Program-made: the position numbers and the translations under genes
In this document: positions 52,076 through 60,832 of the stretch, piece after piece
Layout: each line of letters starts with the position of its first letter
Position numbering within the stretch: the first letter of the stretch is position 1
Assembly (NCBI GenBank): GCA_031422295.1
Contig: JANOQM010000084.1
Span: forward strand, 1 to 64,000
DNA length: 64,000 nt
Source of the DNA: JANOMH01 sp031422295
GTDB taxonomy: Bacteria > Pseudomonadota > Alphaproteobacteria > Rhodobacterales > Rhodobacteraceae
Direction of reading: 5' to 3'
Notes under the pieces: model-generated
Told to the model about the DNA's origin: nothing
The model's input: the letters and a program-made list of their open reading frames with translations, nothing else
The model's database searches: none

Positions 52076-52863
52076 CGGAAACCCTCCTCGCCCGCATGAT
52101 GCAGACGCGGGCCGCGTTCGGTGATTGGCTCAAGCGCTGTTTCAACCGGGACATTCGGCGCATCGGTCACATTCTGCACGCGAGGCTGAGAATTATACGC
52201 CCAGTTCACCGCATTGCGCAGGACGGTCTGCACATTGGCATCGTGATAGGTGGGGTAGGTTTCATGGCCGGGGCGGAAGTAAAACACATTGCCCGCGCCA
52301 CGTTTGTAGGTCAGGCCGGACCGGAACACTTCGCCGCCCTGAAACCAGCTGACAAATACGGTTTCCAGCGGGTCCGGCACGCCAAACGGCTCGCCGTACA
52401 TTTCCTCCTGCTCCAGCTCGAAATGCGCGGGCAGACCCCGGGCGATAGGGTGGTTACGGGACGTGACCCACAGACGTTCCCGCTCGCCCGCTTCACGCCA
52501 GGTCAGGTTGCAGGGGGTGCCCATGAGGCGTTTGAAAATCTTGGAAAAATGGGCAGAATGCAGCAGGATCAGGCCCATACCGGACCAGACCGCCTCGGCC
52601 ACACGGTCAACCACGGCATCCTCGACCTTGCCATGGGCGGTATGACCCCACCAGATCAGCACATCGGTGTCGGCCAGTCGGGCGGCGGGCAGGCCATGGT
52701 CGGCCTCTTGCAATGTGGCGGTTGTGGCCCTGATCCCTTTGTCCGCATTCAGGGCATCTGCAATGCACTGATGCATGCCCTTGGGGTAAATATCAGCCAC
52801 AGCTTTATTGGTCTGTTCATGGACGTTTTCGCCCCAGACAACCGCGCGAATGACCATGATCAA
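52072..52863 (-). CDS. ThuA domain protein (trehalose utilisation-like)
   Basis: A 263-residue protein of the ThuA family, class I glutamine amidotransferase-like fold. VIRAVVWGENVHEQ, DVLIWWGHTAHGKV and GLILLHSAHFSKIFKRLMGT are typical, with KRGAGNVFYFRPGHETYPTYHD at the C-terminal part. ThuA proteins work with ThuB-like oxidoreductases on disaccharides. It is the upstream gene of a two-gene unit. It starts at ATG 52863 or two codons later. Confidence 0.88.
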   Translation of the reverse strand: MIMVIRAVVWGENVHEQTNKAVADIYPKGMHQCIADALNADKGIRATTATLQEADHGLPAARLADTDVLIWWGHTAHGKVEDAVVDRVAEAVWSGMGLILLHSAHFSKIFKRLMGTPCNLTWREAGERERLWVTSRNHPIARGLPAHFELEQEEMYGEPFGVPDPLETVFVSWFQGGEVFRSGLTYKRGAGNVFYFRPGHETYPTYHDANVQTVLRNAVNWAYNSQPRVQNVTDAPNVPVETALEPITERGPRLHHAGEEGFR

Positions 52864-52945
52864 CCTTTCATATTGCTGTGCGACTGGGTATTTCGGCGCA
52901 AATCGGGCGGCTTACCACCCGGCTGTTGGCGCTAACACCGCCCTA

Positions 52946-53719
52946 TCAGCCAGCAGCCAGCCCCGCAATCCCATCCCAGATCAGTTTGACCGAAACCAGC
53001 ATGATCAACCCATAAATCACCGGATAAAACACGTCCGGTTTCATCCGTTTGATCAGCATCGCGCCAGCCACGGTCGAGATCATGGCCAACGGGGTCAGCA
53101 GGGCCGACGCCGCGAGGTTGGTGCTGTCAAACTGACCCAAGGCAAAATACGGGATCAGCTTAAGCACATTGACAATGGCAAAGAACACAACTGACGTGCC
53201 GGTCAGGATTTTGGGATCCAGATTAAGCGGCAAGGTATAAACCTGATACGGCACCCCACCGGCATGGGCGACAAAGCTGGTATAGCCAGACAATGTGCCC
53301 CAAAATCCGGCAGCAACGCGGTTATGCGGCCGCGGGATTGCCCGCTTGGCTTTGCTGGCCAATGACCAGCGCAGGGCAAAGACCAGGGCGATGATCCCCA
53401 AAATCAGCCGGACCGCATCGTCGGACACATAGGCGGCAGTCAACCAGCCAACCCCGACCCCGATGACAGCGCCCGGCAACATCAAAACCAACGTCCGTTT
53501 GTCCCAAGACCCCCACCAAGTCCACAGGCTGATCGCATCCGACACCAGCAGGATCGGCAGTAATATCCCTGCAGCCTGCACCGGCGACATGACCAGCGCC
53601 ATGATCGGCACGCCCAGCACCCCCATGCCGGCAAGGCCACCTTTGGAAACACCGACAAGGCTGATGGCAATTGCGACGGCAGCAAAGGTCTGGATGTCAG
53701 CAAAAATGAAATTGGTCAC
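52946..53719 (-). CDS. TauE/SafE family transporter
   Basis: A 257-residue inner-membrane protein with about eight helices in two repeats. GVSKGGLAGMGVLGVPIMALVMSPVQAAGILLPILLVSDA is the characteristic first-repeat motif; SGYTSFVAHAGGVPYQVYTLP the second. Members export sulfite, sulfoacetate or organic acids. It has its own spacing on both sides (82 and 117 bases) and probably its own promoter. Confidence 0.9.
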   Translation of the reverse strand: MTNFIFADIQTFAAVAIAISLVGVSKGGLAGMGVLGVPIMALVMSPVQAAGILLPILLVSDAISLWTWWGSWDKRTLVLMLPGAVIGVGVGWLTAAYVSDDAVRLILGIIALVFALRWSLASKAKRAIPRPHNRVAAGFWGTLSGYTSFVAHAGGVPYQVYTLPLNLDPKILTGTSVVFFAIVNVLKLIPYFALGQFDSTNLAASALLTPLAMISTVAGAMLIKRMKPDVFYPVIYGLIMLVSVKLIWDGIAGLAAG

Positions 53720-53836
53720 ATCCGGCCCCTAGCAATTGCAGCGCAGCCAAACCGCAATGGGGCGCAAAGTGCAAGGCCAAGGCCGATGGTCGGGCTATTT
53801 ATCAAACCAATGATGGGCTTTCGACTTGTGGCGGCC

Positions 53837-55738
53837 TTAACCTGCAGGCGAATTTCCGGCATCGGCCACAGCGCCAAAGGCATGGTCCACTTCGACCCAA
53901 CGGGCGATGACCGCGCGCAAAACCGCGTCATCGGCGTCAATAACAGCGGCGCGTAGGGCTTTCAGGGCAGCGGCGACTTCGATCTCGCTCAGATGCGCCT
54001 CGCGGGCTTGCAGGATTTTGGGATGCGGCGTGGTAATCTGCCCTTCACCGATCAGCAATTCCTCGTGCAGCTTTTCACCGGGGCGCAGGCCGGTCAGGAC
54101 GATATCGATGTCGCCATGCGGATGCGCCTCATCACGCACAGTATAACCTGCCGCCTCAATCATCTGGCGTGCCAGATCCATGATCGGTATCGGATCGCCC
54201 ATATCCAGCACAAACACATCGCCGCCAGTGGCAAAGCCGCCAGCGACCAGCACCAGCCGGGCGGCCTCGGGGATGGTCATGAAATAACGGGTGACGTCGC
54301 GGTGAGTCAGGGTGATCGGGCCGCCGCGCGCAATCTGGTCATTGAACAGTGGCACGACTGACCCTGATGACCCGATCACATTGCCAAACCGGACCATGGA
54401 ATAAATCGTGCCACTGCCTGCCGACTTTGACCGGCTGGCCAGATCCTGCACCACGATCTCGGCCATACGCTTTGACGCACCCATGACGTTTTTCGGGCGC
54501 ACGGCTTTGTCACTGGAAATCAGGATAAACCGGCGCACCCCCATTTCGCCCGCGACCAGCGCAATCGTATGGGTTCCCAGCACATTATTGGTCAGGCCCG
54601 CCGCCGGATTGCTTTCAACCAAGGGCACATGTTTATAAGCCGCAGCATGCAATACGATCTGCACATTGTACTTGCCCATGATGCGGCGCAGTAACCCTGC
54701 ATCCGTGACCGACCCCAAAACCGGAACAATCTCGACTCCGGTTTTCTTGGCCAGTGCGGTCAGTTCCAGTTCTAAATTATACAGCGCAAGTTCACTGATC
54801 TCGAGCAGGATCAGTCGTTTGGGCAGCATCCCCATCAACTGTCTGCACAGTTCTGACCCGATAGTGCCGCCAGCACCCGAAATCAGAATGGTCCGACCGG
54901 CATAGGTTTCGGTCCCACCCGACAGTTCGCCGTCCAGCGGGGCACGGCCCAGAAAACGCCCCGGTACGACGGGTTGCAACTGGGTCAGCAGGGGTTGATT
55001 GCCGGTCAGCTGGGCGAATGACGGAAGGGCCAGCACCTCCAGCCCCAAGTCCTCGAGCCTGGTTGAGATTTCAGCAAGCCGGGGGCGAGGGACAGATGGC
55101 ATCGCCAACAACACCCGGTCCACATTGCGTTCCCGCACGAGGGTTTGAATGGCAATGGGCGAATAAACCGTCAGCCCCTGTACAATGGTCGATTGCAGCG
55201 CTTTATTATCGTCAACAAAGGCCACTGGCATGATCGTATCATCCGTGCGCAGCGCGGCGGCCAACTGCCGGCCGGTCCGACCTGCCCCATAGATCAGCAC
55301 CCGGTACTGGGTGTTGCCTCGGCGGTAAGTCGCCAATAGCAGTTGCAACAGGACCATACGTAGGCCCACGGCCATTACAAAGTAGACAATTGTGAAGATG
55401 ATGAACGTGGCCAGCGGGGTGCCGTAATTGGCCAGATCATCAAGAATTGCAGTCGCTAGCCCTAGGATCCCGGCATAAACTGCGGTCTGCCCGATGGCGC
55501 GGCTTTCATAGGCTTTCAGCTGAATCTTATGGATTCCCATGACCGCGCCCAACAGCCCGGCGATCAGCATCAGCAATGGCAGTGCCAGCCAATCCAGCGT
55601 GCCACTCTCAAATGGCGGTAAGCCATTCATTTGCAACGCAAATGCGATCAATAGCGCAACCGGAACCAGTCCGGTGTCGATGCACAGAATAACAGTCTGC
55701 TTGGTCCGCCGCGACAAACTGTTGATCAAATTCAGCAT
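53837..55738 (-). CDS. membrane-bound nucleoside-diphosphate-sugar 4,6-dehydratase (CapD/WbpM/FlaA1 family)
   Basis: A 633-residue protein. Four to five N-terminal membrane helices (about 15-130) are followed by a CoA-binding-like Rossmann domain (VLIYGAGRTGRQLAAALR) and a catalytic dehydratase domain with ISGAGGTIGSELCRQL (cofactor loop) and the SSDKAVRPKNVMGASKRMAE active-site region. It converts a UDP-HexNAc, probably UDP-GlcNAc, to its 4-keto-6-deoxy form for glycan synthesis. ATG 55738 gives the usual size; the preceding 72 bases are not conserved-looking. Confidence 0.9.
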   Translation of the reverse strand: MLNLINSLSRRTKQTVILCIDTGLVPVALLIAFALQMNGLPPFESGTLDWLALPLLMLIAGLLGAVMGIHKIQLKAYESRAIGQTAVYAGILGLATAILDDLANYGTPLATFIIFTIVYFVMAVGLRMVLLQLLLATYRRGNTQYRVLIYGAGRTGRQLAAALRTDDTIMPVAFVDDNKALQSTIVQGLTVYSPIAIQTLVRERNVDRVLLAMPSVPRPRLAEISTRLEDLGLEVLALPSFAQLTGNQPLLTQLQPVVPGRFLGRAPLDGELSGGTETYAGRTILISGAGGTIGSELCRQLMGMLPKRLILLEISELALYNLELELTALAKKTGVEIVPVLGSVTDAGLLRRIMGKYNVQIVLHAAAYKHVPLVESNPAAGLTNNVLGTHTIALVAGEMGVRRFILISSDKAVRPKNVMGASKRMAEIVVQDLASRSKSAGSGTIYSMVRFGNVIGSSGSVVPLFNDQIARGGPITLTHRDVTRYFMTIPEAARLVLVAGGFATGGDVFVLDMGDPIPIMDLARQMIEAAGYTVRDEAHPHGDIDIVLTGLRPGEKLHEELLIGEGQITTPHPKILQAREAHLSEIEVAAALKALRAAVIDADDAVLRAVIARWVEVDHAFGAVADAGNSPAG

Positions 55739-55872
55739 TCGAATTCCTAGGCAACCTGAACGACGACTATCGGAACAATTTTTTAGCGACCGGGCCGATA
55801 GCAACGCCAACGTGCCAATGATGCCACCTGAAAGAAAGGTAAAGAAACTTTAGACCGTTCTGTCATAAATGA

Positions 55873-55889
55873 CCAGAGTCGCACTCTGG
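55873..55889. repeat. 17-bp perfect inverted repeat ahead of dehydratase gene
   Basis: CCAGAGT (55873-55879), CGC, ACTCTGG (55883-55889). It lies 135 bases before the dehydratase start, between that gene and the end of the sugar transferase gene, in a run of short direct and inverted CCAG and CAGAGT elements. It could be an operator or the stem of a leader hairpin. No T run follows it on either strand. Confidence 0.4.
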
Positions 55890-55946
55890 CAGAGTGACCG
55901 ACCAGCAGTCTGGAACTGACTACGAGGCGCTTTCGGGCGTTTTTGG

Positions 55947-56570
55947 CTATTCCGTGCCGTTTCGGAATGGTTTCGCTGCAGTTTGCAGCACGATCATCAA
56001 ATCAAAGCACAATGTCCGCCGCTTTTGATAGATCAAATCCAATCTCGCCTTGCGCGGGACACAACGTTGCCGGTAGGCGGCGTCGGTTTCCGCAGCGGTT
56101 TTGCAGGCCGCCAAAAGCCGTTCTTCATGCGCATGAAAAACCAGACTGGCCAATCCCGTCACGCCGGGCCTGCTGCGCAAGACTTGGGCATATAATGCTG
56201 GGAATGACTGCACATAAACCCTGAGTGGTGGGCGCGGACCGACAAGGCTCATGTCTCCGCAGATCACATTCCAAATCTGGGGCAATTCGTCGGCCCGGCT
56301 GCGCCGCAGCAACCGGTGCAGCGGCGACATCCGGGCAGATTTGTCGCCGCCGGTCACGCCGCCGCCGCCACTGTCGGGATCGGGCCGCATCGTGCGGAAT
56401 TTGATCAGCCCGAATGCCCGGGTCGGCGTGGCCATCCGTTCGGCAATATAAAATACCGGGCGCCCTTCGGCCAGTAACAGGACAACACAGATGAGCAGAA
56501 TAAGCGGCGATAACAGCACCCCAAGGAGCAGTATCATGGTCAGATCAAAGATGCGTTTGGCCGGATTCAT
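55947..56570 (-). CDS. initiating sugar transferase (polyprenyl-phosphate glycosyl-1-phosphate transferase)
   Basis: A 207-residue protein with an N-terminal membrane helix (MILLLGVLLSPLILLICVVLLL) and the bacterial sugar transferase domain: FGLIKFRTMRPD, RRSRADELPQIWNVICGDMSLVGPRPPL, and a SRPGVTGLA segment. It loads the first sugar phosphate on undecaprenyl phosphate for polysaccharide or O-antigen synthesis. It is coupled to the upstream epimerase gene by ATGA (56567-56570). Confidence 0.93.
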   Translation of the reverse strand: MNPAKRIFDLTMILLLGVLLSPLILLICVVLLLAEGRPVFYIAERMATPTRAFGLIKFRTMRPDPDSGGGGVTGGDKSARMSPLHRLLRRSRADELPQIWNVICGDMSLVGPRPPLRVYVQSFPALYAQVLRSRPGVTGLASLVFHAHEERLLAACKTAAETDAAYRQRCVPRKARLDLIYQKRRTLCFDLMIVLQTAAKPFRNGTE

Positions 56571-57457
56571 CTGCTGTTCCAGCCGATCAATTTAGCCTGG
56601 CGGATCAATTCAGCAGGCGTTCCGGCACCTGCAGCAATTAGGCCTAAACCTTGCAGAAGCCCTGTATCCAGCGTCAGCCGGGGCAAGGCGCCAGCTGGTG
56701 CCGGGGTCCAGTCCCAGCCCAGACCGGCCGCCTGCAACAGCGCCGACATAGGGACAGGCACAGGGGCTGCAACATTTAAAACAACCGGTAAATCTGCGTT
56801 TTTATGAGCAATATCAATTAGCCCGCACATCACTTGGGCCAGCGATTGCATCCCGATATATGACCTGACCGGGCCTAGCCCATCGGTAAACCGGTCCAAT
56901 TTGACGGGCCCGAGGGCGGCCTTTTCCAGCAAATTATCAGCCCCCGCCACATTCCCAACCCGCAAAATACAGATTTTTGGTGCCACAGAGCCAAGAGATC
57001 CCAATCGGGCCAATACGGCCCGCTCCATCGCCAGTTTCGCCCGGCCATAAGCACTGACCGGATCACATTGGGCGGTTTCGGGCAGCGGGCCGGACTGATG
57101 CCCATAGACCGCAGAAGATGAGGTCAGCAGGACAGGGCCACAGCCGGATTGCACCGCCAGATCAATCGCCGCCAGCGCCAGTTCGGTGTTCAGGCCCAGA
57201 TCACCAGTTACCACACCGGCCAGCACGATCAGGCCCCTACATTGGTCAATCTTTGGAAGGTCTTGCCCCAGAATATCCCACAACAAAACATCAGGGTCAG
57301 GCTGGCCGCTCCCCGATCTGAATTGCCATAACGGCAAGGCACCCGGCCACAACCCGGACTGCGCAAGTTTCTGAAAGCCTGTACCAATGCGCCCGCTGGC
57401 ACCCAATACAAGCGGGCGGTGATCAGCAAGGCGGATTTTTTTAGCCCCGGATGTCAT
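56567..57457 (-). CDS. NAD-dependent epimerase/dehydratase (sugar nucleotide)
   Basis: A 296-residue extended short-chain dehydrogenase. LVLGASGRIGTGFQKLA is the cofactor loop; TSSSAVYGHQ and YGRAKLAMERAVL give the Ser and Tyr-x3-Lys active-site positions. It probably epimerises or reduces a 4-keto sugar nucleotide made by the dehydratase nearby. It starts 30 bases after the nagA stop and is co-oriented with the amino-sugar operon upstream. Confidence 0.85.
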   Translation of the reverse strand: MTSGAKKIRLADHRPLVLGASGRIGTGFQKLAQSGLWPGALPLWQFRSGSGQPDPDVLLWDILGQDLPKIDQCRGLIVLAGVVTGDLGLNTELALAAIDLAVQSGCGPVLLTSSSAVYGHQSGPLPETAQCDPVSAYGRAKLAMERAVLARLGSLGSVAPKICILRVGNVAGADNLLEKAALGPVKLDRFTDGLGPVRSYIGMQSLAQVMCGLIDIAHKNADLPVVLNVAAPVPVPMSALLQAAGLGWDWTPAPAGALPRLTLDTGLLQGLGLIAAGAGTPAELIRQAKLIGWNSR

Positions 57458-57487
57458 TGCATCGGCTTACCCGAACCGGCCCGGATT

Positions 57488-58636
57488 TCAAGCGTTCGCA
57501 GTGTAATCTGCCAAAGCGGTGGGCAGCGACATCGCTTGGCTAAAGTCCGGTCCAAGCAGCACAAGATCGCCGACATCGCGTCCGGTGAGACCAGCCAGGT
57601 CGGGCCGCCCGATCACTTGCGCAGGCACTGTAACTGCCATGCGCAGGGCCGTTTCAGGCGGTATCCCAACAATGGCAATCAAGCGGTGCAAGCTTTGCGC
57701 CATGGTCACATGCGCCCCGGCAAGCGAGCCTTCGTCGTTCAACAACTGCCCGTCGCACAACCGGATGGTTTGTCCGTATAGTTGGAAATGATCCGATCCA
57801 CCCACGGTTGGCATGGCGTCCGATACCAGAAACATCCGGTCGGGCAGGGGCCGGGCACGCACGGCCAGACCGACCATTTCATCGGCCACATGAATGCCGT
57901 CGCAGATAATCCCGGCATAGGCAGTGGAATTGATCGCTGCACCGACAACCCCGGCCGCACGGTTCAGCATTGGTGACATCGCGTTGAAAAGATGGGTAAA
58001 ACAGCTTGCCCCTTCGGCCAGCGCATGCCGCGTAATCTCTGCTGTCGCATCGCTGTGACCGATTGAGATGACGGCGCCGGTGGCGGCCAATGCGGAAATC
58101 TGGCCGGGCTGGACAGCTTCCGGTGCAAGAGTGATCATCACTGGAATATGGGCAGCGCGCAGCGTACGGACCATCCGTATTGTTGTGTCGTCAAGCGGGC
58201 GAACATGGCGTTCGGCATGGGTGCCACGCCGCTTGGCCGAGATATGCGGCCCTTCGATATGCAAACCGACAATCCCGGCCTGCCCGTTGGCCGCCAAGGC
58301 CGCGTCAACTGCACGGGTCAAAACATCAGGCGCATCGGTGATCACGGTTGGCATGATCGCCACTGTTCCAAACCGCCGATGGGCGTTGGCCATGATGGCC
58401 ATCGTCTGCGGGGTTGGGTTGTGGTTCAAAAGCGCATCACCGCCGCCGTTCACCTGTAAATCGACAAATCCTGGGGTCAGGATTCCGGCCAGTCGACGAG
58501 GTTTGGATGGTTTTGGCATATTGGCAAGGTGCCCCAGCGCGGTGATTTTACCGCCCTCGACACACAGGACCATAGCGGGCCGCAGGCGTTGACCATCAAA
58601 CAGCTGATCGGGGGCAATCCAGTATGGCGCGGTCAT
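57488..58636 (-). CDS. nagA: N-acetyl-hexosamine-6-phosphate deacetylase NagA
   Basis: A 382-residue amidohydrolase. GFVDLQVNGGGDALLNH, HIEGPHISAKRRGTHAERHV (metal-binding Glu), THLFNAMSPM (metal-ligand His), IICDGIHVADEM and MFLVSDAMPTVGGSD (catalytic Asp) follow the NagA order. It removes acetate from GlcNAc-6-P, or GalNAc-6-P when acting in an Aga pathway. Start overlaps the KbaZ-like gene by 4 bases (58633-58636). Confidence 0.94.
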   Translation of the reverse strand: MTAPYWIAPDQLFDGQRLRPAMVLCVEGGKITALGHLANMPKPSKPRRLAGILTPGFVDLQVNGGGDALLNHNPTPQTMAIMANAHRRFGTVAIMPTVITDAPDVLTRAVDAALAANGQAGIVGLHIEGPHISAKRRGTHAERHVRPLDDTTIRMVRTLRAAHIPVMITLAPEAVQPGQISALAATGAVISIGHSDATAEITRHALAEGASCFTHLFNAMSPMLNRAAGVVGAAINSTAYAGIICDGIHVADEMVGLAVRARPLPDRMFLVSDAMPTVGGSDHFQLYGQTIRLCDGQLLNDEGSLAGAHVTMAQSLHRLIAIVGIPPETALRMAVTVPAQVIGRPDLAGLTGRDVGDLVLLGPDFSQAMSLPTALADYTANA

Positions 58637-59883
58637 GGATTTGGCCCGGTTGTAGCAAAAAAGTAAGGGTCCAGTGCCAGTTCAATCTGGGCCGCAATCA
58701 GCGCCTGCGGCAGGGGTCCACCGATAATATCTGCCCGGTCCAGCACCTGCGGCGCAAAGCATTGCCAAAGCAACGGCAACGGCAGGCTGCGCCCGTTCAG
58801 ATCGGCAATCAGCCGGGTCACGATCCGCTGTGCATCAGGCTGTGGCCAATAATACCTGATCCGGTCGGCCAGCCCGAAATGACGCTGCATCCGCTGTTCG
58901 GCCGGACCGCCATGGTAATGACCCTGCCAATACCCGGGATTGGCCAACATCAACCGCTCCATCTGCGGGCGCAAGGTGGCCTCGGCCCAGCCAGCCTGTT
59001 CGCGCAACAGGTCCAAAGCATAAACTGCCTGACGATAGGCAAAGGTCAGGGCGGGGCCGACCTTTTGAAAAGCAAAACCAAGCGCGGCAAGGCGGGGAAA
59101 GGCCGCCGTATGCTGATAATCCGTCGAATGGGCCTCAAGACAGACGCCGGGGTGGTGGCTTATCGCGGCCATCAGGCCGGGATCGCGGGCAAGCGGCAGA
59201 TGATGCACAGCCATAGGTGAAAATTCGACACCGGGTTGCACGACAAGGCCGCCAATTTCCCCAATATCGGCAAACGCGGTCATATGGGCATCTATCGTGG
59301 CGCGGGCGGCGGCGGGGGTTGTGGCCGGAACATCGGCATTTTGGTCATGACGGGCCCCACCGGGCGGGGGAACTTCGGTGCCGACGACAAATAACAGCCC
59401 GTCGCGGACCGCACTGGCCACCCGGCCCAGATCGGCCGCGCGGGGCACAGTTTCGGCGTCAGTCAACTGAGCAGGTTCGCCGGCACAACCTTCCGAACAA
59501 TCCAGATGAATCTTCGTGAACCCGGCGGCGGCATAATCTGCCACCATGACGCGGGCCTTGGCCATGGCCTGATCGGCGGGCAATTTGCGCCATGCCTGCG
59601 GCCCGAGGTGATCACCGCCAAAGATAATGCGGGCGCGGTCTGCTTTGACCTCATCCGCCAAGTTATTGACAAAGCTGATGAATGCGGCGGGCGTCAGGCC
59701 GGTATAGCCGCCGTCCTGATTGACCTGATTGGATGTCGCCTCGATCACCACGGCCCGGTCAAGGCGTTGCGCCAACCGCAGGGATGCACGCAGGACATCC
59801 GGATGCGCCGAACAAACCGACGGGATCGCTGCGATCAGTCCGGCCCGGTTTTGTGCTATGATCTGGCGCAATTGATCAGACAT
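58633..59883 (-). CDS. KbaZ/GatZ/AgaZ family protein (tagatose-bisphosphate aldolase-associated)
   Basis: A 416-residue TIM-barrel-like protein. IPSVCSAHPDVLRASLRLA, VIEATSNQVNQDGGYTGL, FGGDHLGPQAWRKLP and KIHLDCSEGCAGE are the family blocks. It is described as the non-catalytic partner of KbaY/GatY aldolase, and in some GalNAc pathways as a tagatose-6-phosphate kinase (AgaZ). No aldolase gene lies in this window. ATG 59883 overlaps the kinase gene by 8 bases. Confidence 0.92.
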   Translation of the reverse strand: MSDQLRQIIAQNRAGLIAAIPSVCSAHPDVLRASLRLAQRLDRAVVIEATSNQVNQDGGYTGLTPAAFISFVNNLADEVKADRARIIFGGDHLGPQAWRKLPADQAMAKARVMVADYAAAGFTKIHLDCSEGCAGEPAQLTDAETVPRAADLGRVASAVRDGLLFVVGTEVPPPGGARHDQNADVPATTPAAARATIDAHMTAFADIGEIGGLVVQPGVEFSPMAVHHLPLARDPGLMAAISHHPGVCLEAHSTDYQHTAAFPRLAALGFAFQKVGPALTFAYRQAVYALDLLREQAGWAEATLRPQMERLMLANPGYWQGHYHGGPAEQRMQRHFGLADRIRYYWPQPDAQRIVTRLIADLNGRSLPLPLLWQCFAPQVLDRADIIGGPLPQALIAAQIELALDPYFFATTGPNP

Positions 59884-60832
59884 AGCGTGCCTCCTGCCAG
59901 GCAGCATAGGCCGCCCCGCGCGCCCCGCTGGCATCACCGGCCTGTGCAAGCATGATCTGCGGGATTTCAAAACCGGGCAATTGCACGCGGGTTTGGGCGG
60001 CGATCAGGTCGACCACCAGACCCGGAATATTGGACAACCCGCCGCCCAGCACAATCGCTGCCGGGTCTACGGTAAAGGTCAGGGTCATTAGCAATTCGGC
60101 TACCAATTCGACCCAGATTGCATAGGCTTTGGCGGCCAAGGGATCGGTCGACCGGGTGGCAGTCAGGTCTTGCGGGTCCATGGCTTGCCCGGTGATCAAA
60201 TGCGCGATCCGGGTCAGACCCGGCCCGGCGATCAGGGTTTCGATACATCCGGTCCGGCCACAACCGCATTTAATCATGGGCAAACCATGTTTCACGACCA
60301 GATGTGCGGGCGCGTAGGTATGCCCGAATTCACCGCCGACCATTGCAGGTCCGGGGATCAGGCGGCCATCAACCGCAATCCCGCCGCCAATGCCAGTGCC
60401 AAGGATCAAACCCACGACCGGCGTCAGGCCCTTGGCTGCGCCAAAGATTGCCTCGGACAGGGTCAGGGCGCGGCAATCGTTGATATAGCTGATTGGTCGA
60501 CCGGCACGGGTTGAAATATCAGCAGGAAACGGGTGTCCGGTGGCTGGCAGATTGGCTGTATAGGCCCGACCCGTGGCTGGATTGACCAGACCGGCGGCGG
60601 CGATACCAATAGGCAATGTGACCCCGGCGGTGGCATTGATCCAGCCGATTTGGTCGGCCACAGCACCCAGCAATCCGGGGTAATCCCTGGGCGTGTCAGT
60701 CCGCCGACGCTGCAAAACCGACCAGTCGGGCGCAAAAATCTGCGCTTCGATCTTGGTTCCACCCAGATCAATGCCGCCGGCAATGACTTGGCTGGCGGCA
60801 GAGCGGGACATGTTCGGGGCCTCTTCAATCAT
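59876..60832 (-). CDS. ROK family sugar kinase (N-acetylhexosamine kinase-like)
   Basis: A 318-residue kinase. GGIDLGGTKIEAQIF is the phosphate-binding loop. VVGLILGTGIGGGIAVDG follows, then the ROK zinc site with GHTYAP and the CGCGRTGCIE cysteine cluster. It phosphorylates a hexosamine, probably GlcNAc or GalNAc, with ATP. ATG 60832 overlaps the stop of the SIS gene (ATGA), so that start is preferred over the ATG seven codons later. Confidence 0.9.
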   Translation of the reverse strand: MIEEAPNMSRSAASQVIAGGIDLGGTKIEAQIFAPDWSVLQRRRTDTPRDYPGLLGAVADQIGWINATAGVTLPIGIAAAGLVNPATGRAYTANLPATGHPFPADISTRAGRPISYINDCRALTLSEAIFGAAKGLTPVVGLILGTGIGGGIAVDGRLIPGPAMVGGEFGHTYAPAHLVVKHGLPMIKCGCGRTGCIETLIAGPGLTRIAHLITGQAMDPQDLTATRSTDPLAAKAYAIWVELVAELLMTLTFTVDPAAIVLGGGLSNIPGLVVDLIAAQTRVQLPGFEIPQIMLAQAGDASGARGAAYAAWQEARYV

